Part shown: positions 25,398-37,574 of the stretch, piece after piece
How positions within the stretch are numbered: the stretch's first letter is position 1
Layout of the letters: every line of letters starts with the position of its first letter
Source of the DNA: Berberis thunbergii
Taxonomy: Eukaryota; Streptophyta; Magnoliopsida; Ranunculales; Berberidaceae
Direction of reading: 5' to 3'
Assembly (NCBI GenBank): GCA_003290165.1
Contig: QNQO01000822.1
Location: 454,305 to 518,304 of the forward strand
Length of the DNA: 64,000 nucleotides
Made by a program: the position numbers and the translations under genes
Notes under the pieces: model-generated
The model's database searches: none
What the model was told of the DNA's origin: nothing
The model's input: the letters and a program-made list of their open reading frames with translations, nothing else

Positions 25398-25975
25398 GTA
25401 ACAGTCTAGGGGTGGGCAAAAACCGATTTAAATTCGGTTAACCGACCGAACCGATTTTCAAATTCGGTTCGGTAACCGAACCGAAATATGAGTAGAAAGA
25501 AAATAATTTAAACCGAACCGAACCGATTATAAACGGTTTAAAATCGGTTTGCGGTTTTGAACCGACCGATTTATAACCAAACCGACCGATTAATTAATAT
25601 ATATAAATAATTAAATAAAAAGTAGGTGTCAATACTTGATTAGTGCAACAAATGCATTGCAATACACCCTGTTGCACTAAATCACCTCATTCTCTCAAAG
25701 TTTTCAATTTTGGGCTAAAAATTGAGTCTATAAAAAAATTGGATCTGTAAAAAAATTGGACATGTTTTAATGAAAGTCTTTCAAATGCTTGAGCCTGAAA
25801 TTTCGGTCCAACCGAACCGAACCGATCCGAAATTCGGTTCAACCGAATTCATCGGTTTACAAATACAAAATTTGGTTTCGGTTTGGGTTTTGGACAAACC
25901 GAATTAAATCGGTTCGAAATCGGTTTGGGGCTCAAAACCAAACCGAACCGACATTGCCCACCCCTAGGTAACACT
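25398..25975. mobile_element. hAT-type MITE, AACCGA-rich, with 8-bp TSD
   Basis: The body (25406-25967, 562 bp) starts CTAGGGGTGGGCAA and ends TTGCCCACCCCTAG. The flanking octamers GTAACAGT (25398-25405) and GTAACACT (25968-25975) differ by one base, which is the hAT target-site size. Inside are many AACCGA/TCGGTT units on both strands able to form hairpins. There is no transposase. TAGGGGTGGGCAA-type ends are typical of non-autonomous plant hAT elements. Confidence 0.8.
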
Positions 25976-26276
25976 AATCTCACAATTCCACTTATTACAA
26001 ATTACATGAAAAAAAAAAAAAAAAAAAAACACCAACCCGAAATTGTCAGGAGAGAAAGTGGGCTGGGCCGGAAAGTCACCATATCTGTCCCTCTCTCCTC
26101 ACAACCCTTCATCACCTCTCAAAAGCTTCACATACCCATTCAACAATGGAAGAAAAAAAAAAAAACAGAGCAAATGGAGAAGAAACAGAGTATCCATTGA
26201 AGAGAAGCAAAATCAAGCAATTCGTCTCTTACGTTTCTTTAAATCTCAATTAGAAAACTGGGTTCTCTTCTTCGCC

Positions 26277-29010
26277 ATGGATTACCATACCCCTTCTCTT
26301 GATTGTGATGATGAATTCGAGAAGCTCGTCATTCGGATGAACCCTCCAAGGTACTTGTTTTTTTTGCAATTCTGTCAATTGGGGTTCTTGATTTTTGCTG
26401 AAAATTCTTGATGGGTTTTCTTGAATTGAAAATGGGGTTGTGTTGTTTTTGTGTCTTTTGTCTGAATTGAAACGTTTCTGCAGTGTTACTGTTGATAATA
26501 CTTCAAGCAGGAAGGCCACTTTGGTCAAGGTGAGGAGAATTTATGATTGAATGTGGTGTTTGGAATTGATTTCTTGCAGAAATTGAAAAGAGATGTTTTG
26601 TGGGATTTCTTTTGCAGGTTGACAGTGCTAATAAATATGGGAGCTTGTTGGAGGTGGTGCAGGTTCTGACTGATTTGAACCTTACAATTAGCAAGGCATA
26701 CATTTCATCTGATGGTGAATGGTTTATGGATGGTGAGATTTTTTTTTTTTTTTTTAAATTTAATAAATTCCACTTGGATTGATGGATTATTTTTTGTTTT
26801 TAAAAAATTTCCTCCAATTTTGTATTTGTACTCAATTGTTTGGTACAATCCTCTGTTCTTGTAGTGTTTCATGTGGTAGATCAGTACGGGAACAAGTTAT
26901 CAGATGGCAAAGTCATTGAGCGCATTGAAAAGGTATATAATCAAAACTATCTTCTGTTACATTTGTTGTTTCATTTTGAAATTGGATAATTTTGAAGGAT
27001 AATCACAAGACTCGTCGAGCCTGTGAATTGTAGCTAATATGCTTAATGATTGTAAGGGTTGTTCAATATTTTCTTGAATCTTATCTTGTCCCATGCTAGT
27101 CAATGTTCTAAATTGGTTGGTGGAATGCATGTATCCTCTTTGTTAGATTGTTTATGTCTTCATGTGTAAGGAAAGGTAAAACAAAGCACGCAGCCTTGAT
27201 AAACTAAGCTCTAATAGGACTCTAAAGTATTCATATGAGCAATGATACTCGAAACGATATGAGTACCATACGGAATTTGCTTAATATCCAAAGCTAACAA
27301 GAATAGTGTATAGAGTATGAGTTTCTCAGATTTTATGATTTGACTGGATCAAAAGGAGGTTTTAATTTGTTTTAAGACAGGAGTTATTAATATTATGTTT
27401 TGGTTGTTTTGTTTATTTGTGTATTGGTTTAGTTTTATGCATTAATTTGTCCAAGGCATATGAAATAGATAATTGAAGAATTTGGTATCAGTATTGGTGA
27501 TTTTCTGTCAACATGTATGTGTTATGTATAATGGAGTGTCAGTTAGTATAAACAATGTTATGGCGTCTTATTTTCACTCTTATGGAGGGTTTTGGTATAA
27601 ACCGATATAAGTGGTTCTTGTTTTATTGTAATTTAGTGGTTAGGGACATTTTGTCGGTTGCCTTGTCAAATTTAAGTTGTTAATGCCAATAAGATTACTT
27701 CTTTATTGCAGTCATTGGGACCACAAGCATGCAATCTCTGGAACTTGAGACGAAAGTCCGTGGGTGTCCAGGCTGCTGCTGAGCACACGACGATTGAACT
27801 GACTGGAAGAGACCGACCCGGATTGCTTTCAGAGGTTTTTGCTGTTCTTGCAGACCTCAAATGCAACATTGTTGCTGCTGAGGTCTGGACCCATAACTCA
27901 AGGGTAGCATCAGTTCTCTACATCACTGATGTGGAAACTGGGTTGCCCATTGATGACCCTGCACTGCTGGCAAAGATCAAACAACTCCTCAAATATGTGC
28001 TTAAAGGAAATAGAGATAAGCGCAGTGCTAATACTGCTGTTTCTGTGGGTGCTACTCATACTGAAAGGAGGCTTCATCAGATGCTGTATGCTGATCGTGA
28101 TTACGATGCGTATGATATTGATTCTGGGTCTAGTAGTGATCCGAGCAAACCCCTTGTTACTGTTGAGAATTGTGCTGACAGGGGTTACACTGTTGTGAAC
28201 TTGAAGTGCAAGGATCGACCAAAGCTACTCTTTGATGCTGTATGCACATTAACTGATATGAAATATGTGGTCTTCCATGCTACAGTTATTGCTGAAGGAC
28301 CAGAGGCTTCTCAGGTTTGCTTCATTCAATACTCACCAAAGTTGCTATTTTTTTTGATTTTCTTTATGCTAGTTTTCGCTATAAATATTTAGATGCATTG
28401 CTGTTTATTGTGGATAAATGGCCAAATAGTTCAGTTGAGTTGCCGTACTTATTTTCACCTTTGTTTAACAGGAATTTTATATCAGACATTTAGATGGATA
28501 CCCCATCAGTTCTGAAGCAGAGAGACAGAGGGTGATCCATTGCTTGGAGGCTGCCATTCAAAGAAGAGCTACAGAGGTATGAATATGGTAATCAACTCTT
28601 TTCGAATTTTCTGTAATGAAATGTATCTTATGGAGAATCCTAACAATGTGTTATGCACAATCCAGGGCATTAGACTCGAACTCTGTATTGATGACCGGGT
28701 TGGGCTTCTATCCGATGTAACTCGTATATTTAGAGAAAACGGCTTGTCAGTCAGCCAGGCTGAGGTCACAACTCGGGGATCCCAAGCTGTAAATGTGTTC
28801 TATGTGACTGATGCATCAGGAAGTCAAGTCAAGAGCGAAACAATTGAGGCAGTTCGAAGTGAGATTGGCCAAACAGTACTTCGCGTGAAAGACGATGTCT
28901 ACTCAAAGTATTCTCCACAGGAAAGTGGAAGGTTCTCTCTTGGTAGTCTCTTTCGATCAAGATCAGAGAAGTTTCTTTATAACTTGGGACTCATAAGATC
29001 CTACTCATGA
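26277..29010 (+). CDS. ACR4: ACT domain repeat protein (ACR4-like)
   Basis: Seven exons join cleanly: 26277-26350, 26484-26529, 26618-26732, 26865-26932, 27712-28314, 28472-28576 and 28666-29010. All are GT-AG and in phase, giving 451 residues, the normal length for Arabidopsis ACR3/4/5. Four ACT domains are visible at about residues 34-101 ([19 protein letters not shown]), 127-200 ([17 protein letters not shown]), 262-335 ([19 protein letters not shown]) and 338-410 ([19 protein letters not shown]). ACT domains bind small regulators, usually amino acids. ACR proteins are thought to sense amino acids or regulate nitrogen and stress responses, and no catalytic domain is present. The C-terminal LGLIRSYS matches the ACR4/5 subgroup. 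The start has the context GCCATGG. All exons are open, so the gene is probably functional. Confidence 0.93.
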
Positions 29011-29339
29011 GTGAAACAAAACCAACTAGTCTATAGAACTTGTTGTCAGAGCTAATCAGGCAAACTTGCTAGCAAAGCGTTTGCATTTTCCAGATTCAAA
29101 TGGGAAGAAGCTCTCATTCAATCATTTGTTGATTTCGTAGGGCTTGAAATTTGTGTAAGATACATTTCTCTGTGCTTCTTCAGTCTGGAAGCACACCCAT
29201 TGTAAATAAATAGGTTGTATCTCATTTTGTATGATTGCATTCCATTTGAACACCTCATGTAGCTTAAGTTATGCCTCTTAGAAAAAAGAGGAAAGCACCT
29301 GGGCATCTGGAATTCTAAATCCTAAAGGTGCATTTAAAA
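29011..29339 (+). other. ACR4-like 3' UTR and flank
   Basis: Downstream of the stop codon is ordinary AT-rich sequence with possible poly-A signals (TAAATAAAT near 29203). The LINE target site begins at 29340. Confidence 0.5.
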
Positions 29340-31666
29340 GCGTCAAGTACCAAACTTCGGCGACATTCTCCCTCTATCAGTCACATTCTCTGTGCGAATG
29401 ATTTATTGATTTTTTTGTAGAGCCTCACTGGAAGAGGCCCACTCCGTAAAGGATACTATCAATGGTTACTGCGACTGCCTCTGGATAGGCTATAAACTTT
29501 GATAAATCATAAGTGTTTTATAGCGCCAATGTCCATCCCAAGCACTCCAAAATGATTAACATAATCTTTGGATAAAAAAATTAATAACCCGCAGGACAAA
29601 TATCTGGGTTCGCCCCTTATTCTTTTCAAAAAGAAAACCTTAGACTTCCAATTCCTAGTGGAAAAAATCGATAACAAATAATCTATGCACCTGAGACCAA
29701 ATCACAATCCCTCGCCACCTGGGAGGACTTAATATTCCCTTGCTAGAATAAAAAGTTTGGCACTGAAAGCCAAACATGTTTGGCAAACGATGGTCAATCC
29801 ACTCAACCCGTGTATTGCGCAACTTAAAGCAATAAACTTTCGCGAAAAGAGCATTTTCCAATTCTCAAACTCCACTGACTACCGCCTTTTTTGCTTGGAG
29901 AGGTACTCTTGCTACTCTCACTAGAATGAAACACCATCTCATTTGGCAGGTTCAGTTAGGAGGTGTCATTGACTTATGGAGAGAGTATTGGGTTAAACCA
30001 GGACTCCTCTTAGCTGATTGTGAACTTCTATAGACACATATCGATTCATTCTCGTCTATCCAAGACTTATGGCTAAGGGATTCCAACCAACGACCCAGGT
30101 GAAATGAAAACCTCATAACATTTTTGTTCCCACAGCCGGTGGGAAAAGATATCTTGGATATTGTTATCCAATTCTCCACCTCCCCACGCACCTTGATCTG
30201 GAACTTTGATAAACGTGGACTTTCCTCTGTCAAAAGTGCAACCAAATCTTTCGTTCTCTCAAATCTAGAGACGTCCACCTTCTATCTCGGTTAACTCGGA
30301 ATCACAATCATGTGGATAATGTCTGCGTCTTCTGCCATAGCATCTAGAAGAAATTTGTCATTTTTCTTTCTATACCCAGTTATACAGAGACTTTGGCTTC
30401 TCTCCCCATTATCGATCCATTGGGGTAATGCTAACCTCCATGCTCTCTCCATAGGTCATGTGCTCAGTTTCCTATGGCATACTGGAGGGGCTCACCCACT
30501 ACTCAAAGAGGAGATGCCATCTCAATCTCAATCTGTCACTGTTATTTCAGCTATTTGACATACTCACAATGAGATTATCTTCCGAAGACTTAAGTTCTCC
30601 ATCCAATTCTTTCTCAAATTCACACACCACATGTGGATAACATGGCACAAAGAATGGTTCCTTAAACCTTCGACCTTGATTGATGATAATCATACCTTGT
30701 CCTTACACCAGGTCTTTCAAACAACACACACAACAAATCTTTCTGTTACCACTAATCCGGGCCCCATCAATGACCCTTCTTCTGCACCATTACACGCAAT
30801 ACAACTTTCTAGATTACATACAATACATGAGCAACTTAGGGCAATCACAACTCACAGGATTAACACCACACCCATGATGTTCACTTTTTCCCCTGAGATG
30901 ATGTATGTTTCTTATGATGCTTGTTTCTTTGCATCCTCACAGCAGGGAGTTTTTGGGGTATTTACGATAGATGCTTTTGGGAGGATATGCGCTAGATTGG
31001 TTGACACGATCCCTGGCCGTGTTACGGACAATACAATGACCAAATGTTTTGCTGCGGAAGCCACCTTGCTATTCATCCAGGCAAGACAGTGGTCAACATG
31101 TTTGCTTCTAGGAGATTCCGGGAACTTACATACTCTTTTGCAATAAAAAATGGAGGACCAAGATTTAGACTCGAGATGGATGTGGCGCCCTTGAGTCTCT
31201 TAAGTCTTTTTAGTTGGTCTTGTAAATTTATTCCTAGGACTCTTACACTACATCAAATTGACATATTTGTAACAACTTAAAAAATATTAATACTTTTGAG
31301 CTATTACAATCCACCAAACAATTTTAAGTCAAAACTAAATTTAGTCAACAAAATGAAAAATAGCTACAAAAAAAAGTGATACAATAAATTAAATAACCAT
31401 GAATAACATCACTTGTAAGCGCATATTATTTGTGGTGATACAATTATTGAATAACTTTGTTTGTGAAAATGTGTAAAATTCCTTTGTGAATTGTTATAGC
31501 TCAAAAGTGTTACTATTTTTAGATTGTTACAAAAATGTCAATTTGATGTAGTGTTAATTAAGAGGCCCATCAGTTGGCATCAATTGTCGGACAAAATTTG
31601 TGTAATCATATTTAATATCTATAATATTGGCTATATGTATTATAAAAAAAAAGCGTCCAAGTACCA
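29340..31666 (+). mobile_element. LINE remnant with RNase H, interrupted by a MITE, with TSD
   Basis: GCGTCAAGTACCA (29340-29352) and GCGTCCAAGTACCA (31653-31666) flank a body with a single-base difference. Inside are the end of the reverse transcriptase (KYLGSPLILF-like, about 29600-29640), a zf-RVT linker (SSVKSATKSFVL near 30225-30260, then VDNVCVFC near 30311) and an RNase H domain at 30880-31150. The RNase H shows a first catalytic Asp in SYDACFF, GVFGVFTIDAFGRI, a Glu in AAEATL and a last Asp in LLGDSGNL. It continues to WSCKFIPRTLT, where a MITE interrupts at 31246. Remaining LINE tail follows at 31557-31652. Frames are broken. Confidence 0.82.
31243..31556 (+). mobile_element. CACTA-ended MITE nested in LINE (TTA TSD)
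   Basis: The element (31246-31553, 308 bp) has inverted ends CACTACATCAAATTGACA and TGTCAATTTGATGTAGTG that extend to about 30 bp (TTTGTAACAA). It is flanked by TTA at 31243-31245 and 31554-31556. Its ends match the element at 35322-35636, which lies in the opposite orientation. It has no coding capacity. CACTA termini with a 3-bp duplication fit the CACTA superfamily, although TTA duplications also occur with PIF/Harbinger. Confidence 0.85.
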
Positions 31667-31881
31667 TATTATTTGCCTACTCTTCCTTTGAGATGTGAAT
31701 AAATGATTTTAAGTATTTGACTTTTATCTCAATTTTCTAATATTCGATATTTTCTTCAACTTCAGAATCATTATGAAATAAACTTATGACTTAATAAATG
31801 GATGCTACGATTGAAGCAATCATTGAATTGTCAAATCCATGGACTTACCAAATTTGACTCATAAAACATGCATAAATTCTA
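31667..31881. other. Short intergenic gap
   Basis: Nothing recognised. Confidence 0.4.
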
Positions 31882-32037
31882 AATGGCGAGGAAACCAATG
31901 AGGAAGAGGGTGTACCACTCATTCCCTTCGAGATGCCCACCTATACTTCTGAGTTGTGCAATAGTGCAAATCTCGAGGAAAATGAGTGGTACACCCCCTC
32001 TCCCTCGCTGGTTTCCTCGCCCTTTCCTCGACAATAA
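31882..32037. repeat. Foldback element, CTCGAGATG family
   Basis: The arm GGCGAGGAAACCAATGAGGA ... and its inverted partner ... CTCGCTGGTTTCCTCGCC enclose GTGTACCACTCATT against AATGAGTGGTACACC. Compare 19832-19976, which shares ACTCATTC and TCGAGATG. The hairpin is about 150 bp and non-coding. Confidence 0.6.
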
Positions 32038-33200
32038 AAAATGTTTTAAAACATGTGTATCTTACAAAACCACATGATTTTTTGTAGAGGAAGTCACAAA
32101 GTTCAAATTGAGTGAGGAACCCAAAGTCAGAATTAAGTACCTTCGTCATGCTCAGGGTTGGATCCAGAATTGCAGACAAAGGAAGGCAAATAGTACATAA
32201 CTCTTTGAATTTTCGAGTGATTGTTTCATGAAAATTATAAATCCTTTAAATTATAGATCTCTTTAATGGGATATTCTTTAGTTTTTTATTTTCACCAATT
32301 TAACTCTTGAACGACACCACCTCCATATTGCAATCACCAACACCATCAATATAACATAGACACAACCACCATTACTACCACCACCATTGCCACATCACAA
32401 GTTATGCCATGACCACTGCTGCCACCTTCATTGAGCAACCACCAAACCATTGCTAATACCATCATCGTAGCACAATCACCACCATTGTAGCACAACACGA
32501 CCACGGTCACCAAACCACTATAAACACCACCACCACCACCACCACAAAGCAAATTAAGCACGGCTAACACTATTTCACAACCAATAAATTACTTCTAACA
32601 CCACCATAGTACAATCACCATTAACACAACCACTACCAATGTAGCACAACCACCGCCGCCGCCACCATACCACAACTTAACCCCCACCATTAAAACTATA
32701 GCATAAGACAAATATTTGACAATTTGAAATTTTATTTATGCAACACAAGCAAACAACATAAAAAATTTGGGGAGAAAAAAAAATTCTTGAAATTTTATTT
32801 CCAATTTTTTTTCTTGGATATTTATTTTCAGTGAAACAAACGGAGCCTAATTTAACTTAAGATACAATGAAACATAATGCAATATTTTTTCTACAATTTC
32901 GTCTATCATAGTTAATTTGACATTCATATGCAATCAAAATCTTACTATTTAAGTCAAACAATAACTCCAACCAGTTATGAGCGAGCATAGACAGTAATAA
33001 ATCACCATCAACATGCATTCTACTTTCATTTTCACATATTTTATCTACAATCTCAAAAACCAATCCTAACATTATCTTACATTGAAATGTCATAATAAAT
33101 TTTAAACAATGCTAAAATTGCTAAATCCAGAGTTTAGGAATTCCAACAAACATCAACAAATTAACAATGCAAGTCACATGCCAGATGTTCGGGGGAACAA
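32038..33200. other. Intergenic, with an (ACC)n-like degenerate microsatellite
   Basis: From about 32315 to 32700 the + strand is dominated by ACC/CAC triplets, with a clean (CAC)n core at 32526-32545. Open frames through it simply encode Val/Gly runs and are not genes. The rest is AT-rich. Confidence 0.5.
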
Positions 33201-33219
33201 AATATATACCAAATTGTAA

Positions 33220-33540
33220 TATCTTTGTGTGGGAGGACCTGAAGGAGAGGGTGTGGAGAGGCCCGTGATGGCGAAGCCCAATAGGCTAGTAGATCCCAAA
33301 AGGAGTTGGGCGAGCTACCAATATGGGATTATAGTCCCACACCGCTTAGATGATGAAAGGGGATGTGCTATATATGTATGAGTTTGGATCTACAAAGTAC
33401 TACGCGTTTTAAAGCCATGCGAACATTGGGCCTAAAGCAGACAATATAATACTCTACCACATAGATCTGCCCCTGTTTCATTTGGGCCTAAAGCAGACAA
33501 TATAATACTCTACCACATAGATCTGCCCCTGTTTCATGCT
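33220..33540 (+). repeat. Dispersed repeat with a 56-bp tandem duplication
   Basis: The segment has a GTCCCACACCGCTTAGATGA block and a TGCTATATATGT stretch, which look like a promoter-bearing plant repeat (possibly a short LTR or TRIM-like element). A unit starting TTTGGGCCTAAAGCAGACAA occurs twice back to back (about 33424-33479 and 33480-33535) with almost no differences. That indicates a recent tandem duplication. The class is uncertain. Confidence 0.5.
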
Positions 33541-33794
33541 TGCCGTTGCTTGTTTAAGAACTTTTGCGGAGCTTGGAATTATCATTGTATAAGGAATCAA
33601 GATAAAGGAACCATGGACGGATTTACGTGGGGTCAAGTGAGGGCACTTTCCCCCCACTGACTTTTGAATTTTTTTTCTCTTGCAATCCATGACGCCATCC
33701 CGCTCACCCCTTCTTCTCTTCCACTATTCTAAGAGACTGACAACCCCATTCCTCCCTTTCTTCTTTTCTTTACCCTCTATTTGTTTACTGGCAG

Positions 33795-33900
33795 AAATGT
33801 ATTAACTGAGTTAGTAGAGGTATAGTGCATGAAATCACACGTCACAGGTTCGAATTCGGCCGACAGCATGGGGTTGAAAAGGTTATGGGTAAAAAAAAAT
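33795..33900 (+). mobile_element. Possible tRNA-derived SINE fragment
   Basis: TTAACTGAGTTAGTAGAGG resembles a Pol III A box, and GGTTCGAATTCGG (33847-33859) is a good B box about 35 bp on. No target-site duplication or full tail was found. It could also be a decayed tRNA gene, but the cloverleaf is not convincing. Confidence 0.35.
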
Positions 33901-35214
33901 GTTTACTACGAGAACAACAACTGCTCCGCCTCCACTTTTCTATATGTTTGATTTATTTTCCTTTCCCATCATCGCCACTAGTGCCCCAACCTCTTTTGTC
34001 TGCTTTGAAGAAGAATAATGTTTTTTAAGTATTTTCTCGAGATGAATTTGTATATGAAGATCTAGTTTATCAAGATGAATTTGTATATCCTGATTTGTAA
34101 TATAGATATTTGAAAGGCAAGTGTGCCGCTGTCCTCTATATATTTATCTCTTATGCACCTACAAAGTAGATTGTTGGATCAATTTTCATCACCCATGAAT
34201 TAGATGGAGTTTTGTTTAGCAATTGGTATTTTGTATAGTTATTTATATATTGTTCAAAATTTAACAAAAAATATATTAAAGTACTTAATTATTATATTAT
34301 CATTAATTAAATATGATTCATCACTCAGCCTAATTCAATGAAAATCCTGACCATGAAAGGGACCATGGAGAGGGACACAAATTACAGGTGGGGGATGGGA
34401 CAAGAACAATTCAAAATGCATCACTTTCTTCCCCATTCATTTCATTTCATTACTGGCTATTCTAGCTGTCGCTATTTCTGTAGCTTTGCTCACTCAGAAA
34501 AGTTATTTGTAATTGTGTCCATGTGTGTAGGATGGATGCCTGCCCCATCACATAACACAGCACACACTTTAGGCCTTTGGTCACCACCACCACCACAAGT
34601 GGAGGTGGAAGATGTGGATCTCCCCTGATTGAGTCTATGCATCCATTGTCCTCCACCTTATGCACATACAAAGATCGAATCTATCGGGTCAGCCATTTGT
34701 TGATGTCGAAATCAATGATCGATCAGTCAATTGATTCAACTTGACATGATTAGTAATTCACATCTTAATGGACCACCAATATTATCAGCACACCGAACCA
34801 ATATCATTTAAATTTTCAGCACAACTTCAAGGGCGATTTGTTATGTCAAGTGGAAGTATGGGTGAATGCGGGGCACAAATTTAAATTGACAGCCAATGAG
34901 GAGAATAACAATTGAACAAACAAATTAATCAATGCTAAAGAGACAAATATGTACCAAACAGGATTGGTTCAATGTGGTTCGGCAAAATTGCCTACATCCA
35001 CCAAAATAAATTCCAAATCTCATTGCTTTAGAAACATATTACAACTTCAACTCTTATTATAAGAACACTAAGCAAATAAAGAGTTTTACTTAGTTCCTAT
35101 TAAAGGCGTACTCCTCATTTATATAAATCTTGATTTATTCTTGCCACTAATAAGATTTCTAAAACAATCTCAAATATTTGATTATCTTAGCGTAAATAAT
35201 CAAATGGTATATGA
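33901..35214. other. Intergenic DNA
   Basis: No supported gene. Scattered short frames are unrelated to known families. Confidence 0.4.
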
Positions 35215-37175
35215 AAATTGATGACAAACTATCATTGTGCTTGAAATTAATAAAAAAAATCATTTTTTTCCTAAGTTTTAGCTGATAAATATGTTGAGAT
35301 ATAAAACTTTTGGTTCACATACACTACACCAAATTGGCATTTTTGTAACAATCCTCAAAACAGTATCACTTTTGAAGTGTAACAATCTACCTAACAATTG
35401 TACACATTTTCATAAAACAAATTGATACAATAATTGTATCACCATGAAGAGTATGGTTATAAAAGTGATACTATTTATTCATGGTGATCCAACTTATTGT
35501 ATCATTTTTTTGTGTTATTGTTTTTTTATATTTTTGACTAAATTTAGTTTTGGCTTGAAATTGTTTGGTGGATTGTAACATCTTAAAAGTGATACTGTTT
35601 TGAGAGTTGTTATAAAAGTGTCAATTTGGTGTAGTGAGTAAAGACTGTCAAAACAAACTCAGTATAACAGATTTTATATATACTATTAGTGCCACACCCC
35701 AAGGATTTTTTGGCTTCGCACTTGGACGAGAGAGTCTTCCTTATCGCCCAAATCACCCAAAACGCTATAGCTTCCTTACTGATACTTGAAAAATACTCAA
35801 TATATATTTATCAACAAAAAAAAAAATCAGAATAAAATGATATCAATCAATTAATCACGAGTGCATGGCTCGCTTTAAATGAGTGCTTTGCTTTCTAACA
35901 ACTTGATATGTCATAGATTACAATAACGGAAGGAACTTGTGAATTCCTAAAAGCTTCAACATCTACCAATTAAGCAAATATTCATATATTGCTAATCAAC
36001 TTGCACAAGCTTCAACTTGTGCAGGTTTTTTTTTTCCTTACAAAAAAAAAAAAAAACTGCATCCTTTTGGTTGAATGCCTTGCACAGAAACTAGCAACAA
36101 TGCTCCCACAGTGTGCAATAATCAGATTCATATTAACAACCAGAATTTGTTTCTGGTTATTTATAAACATTGGGTAATTGTGAAATTCATTTCCGTGAAG
36201 TTGATCCAGTTTGTATTTTTATAACATTTCTTTTTGCAATTCAGTAGTACATTACAAAGCGCATATAGCCCAAACACGAGCTTTACATCAGTTACAATAT
36301 CATTGCATCTTATCTCAAGTTGTCTCGTGGGTATTTTTTGTGTTTAGAGTTGTTTGGACACATCGTCATTCTTTTCCATGGCCAATTTATTGAAGCCACA
36401 ACTGCTTGTATTGAAGGATTGGAGTCTTTCCTAGTTGCAGATGGGTACTATCAGCACCAAAAATTATTGTTGGTACATCAGTAATCATTGGTATTCTTTG
36501 CTGCCAAGCATCAGCCAGCACATTGTTGCACTACCAGCCTTCACATTAATCTTGAGAGCCACATTCTCAAGATATTGGGGAATGATTCACCCAGCATGTT
36601 TGGCCTGGCAGCTTGTGAAAACAGCCCCAAGTCAATCTCACACACCCATTTTATCCTCCCATAACAACCGCTGAAATCGGGTAAGATTATAATCACCAGC
36701 TGAAGTTGCCCTTTTCCTCCTGAGCTAGCAATTTTCTTAGTACATCGGTTGTGAAGCTTAAAATGCCATCCTCTTGCATTCTTCCATTAATCATATTCCA
36801 CTGTCCCACGTGAGGTTGAAGGTATATAAACTGTCATCTGGAGACAAAGCAGAGGCATTCTTGGCATGGGATGGTTTCAATTTGCAAAGACAAATTTCCT
36901 TTATTCAGGTGTCATATCATCTATAATAATATTTTAAAAATAAAAAATTAAAGACGACAATCTCATTTTTTACTTTCTACTACACGCCTCTTTGTCATTT
37001 TTCATTTGAGAAACCCGACAATAAAAAACTTACTAAGATATTTATGACAATGAGTTCTTAGCTGATAATATAAATTACGTTCTGTTTCTTGGATTTTGTT
37101 TAATCCGTATAAATGATATTAATCAATCATTTATAATGAGTACCTCACTTTAGTTGAGTGATTTGCTTTCAAACA
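35215..37175 (+). repeat. Dispersed repeat, probable gypsy LTR-related (copy 1)
   Basis: Its first part (about 35262-35950) matches 54750-55200, and its last part (36890-37165) matches 57350-57685, in the same order. Shared landmarks are ACACCCCAAGGATTTTTT, CAAATCACCCAAAACGCTAT, GCATGGCTCGCTTTAAATGA and TCTACTACACGCCTCTTT. Copy 2 ends at a gypsy-type primer-binding site, so this is probably an LTR or LTR-adjacent unit. A MITE is inserted at 35322. A third copy of the beginning lies at 37465-37574. Confidence 0.55.
35322..35636 (-). mobile_element. CACTA-ended MITE, second copy, with empty sites in the window
   Basis: The ends are CACTACACCAAATTGGCA and the inverted TGCCAATTTGG-like TGTCAATTTGGTGTAGTG. 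It is 315 bp, the same family as 31246-31553 but reversed. Two related sequences without the insertion exist, at 37510-37530 (GGTTCACATACTCGTAAAG) and 54793-54813, showing where it inserted. No clean 3-bp duplication remains. Confidence 0.8.
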
Positions 37176-37464
37176 TGCATGAATTCGGCAATGTGGTGGG
37201 TGATTGGAATACAAAGATTGTTTGGGTTGTGGTTCATTTATAAGGAAACTCCCCATCTCGCTAGTACGAACATTTGTGCTTAATTCGTTCTTTTATCATA
37301 TTTTGGAGGGAACATAATCAAAGGATTTTCCAGAATAAAAGTTCTAACGAAAATGAGGTGATTCAACAAACCTTAACACCAGTCAAGCAAAAAATCTCCG
37401 TTTTGAGCATTAAAACAGATGATACACCAAGAAACCAAAGGTAATTATGTACACAAAATTTCAT
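37176..37464 (+). mobile_element. LINE 3'-end fragment (post-RT region)
   Basis: The + strand reads FIIFWREHNQRIFQNKSSNE followed by NEVIQQTL, which is the tryptophan-rich IWKERN-type region that follows zf-RVT in plant LINEs. It is short and without clear ends. Confidence 0.5.
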
Positions 37465-37574
37465 TTTCTTCCTAAGTCTAGCTGATGAATATGTTGAAGC
37501 ATAAAAAATGGTGGTTCACATACTCGTAAAGACTGTCTAAACAAGCTTAGTATAACAGATTTTATATATACTAT
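37465..37574 (+). repeat. Third copy of the LTR-related repeat start, target of the MULE
   Basis: It matches 35262-35700 (without the MITE) and 54755-54860, down to ATTTTATATATACTAT. There the Mutator-like element inserted. After the element the sequence resumes ATATACTATATTAGT, corresponding to ATATACTATTAGT in the other copies. Confidence 0.65.
37566..37574 (+). repeat. 9-bp target-site duplication, left copy
   Basis: ATATACTAT is repeated exactly at 43247-43255. Nine base pairs is the Mutator-like duplication length. Confidence 0.9.

Noticed and set aside
26043..26411. 122-codon frame overlapping the ACR4-like start
   Set aside because: Another frame gives the true first exon from 26277 and agrees with the family. 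This one reads through an intron.
32346..32570. Minus-strand open frame rich in Val/Gly/Met
   Set aside because: It is simply the translation of an ACC/GGT triplet repeat.
33795..33900. A functional tRNA gene
   Set aside because: A- and B-box-like motifs are present, but I cannot draw a cloverleaf with acceptor stem pairing.
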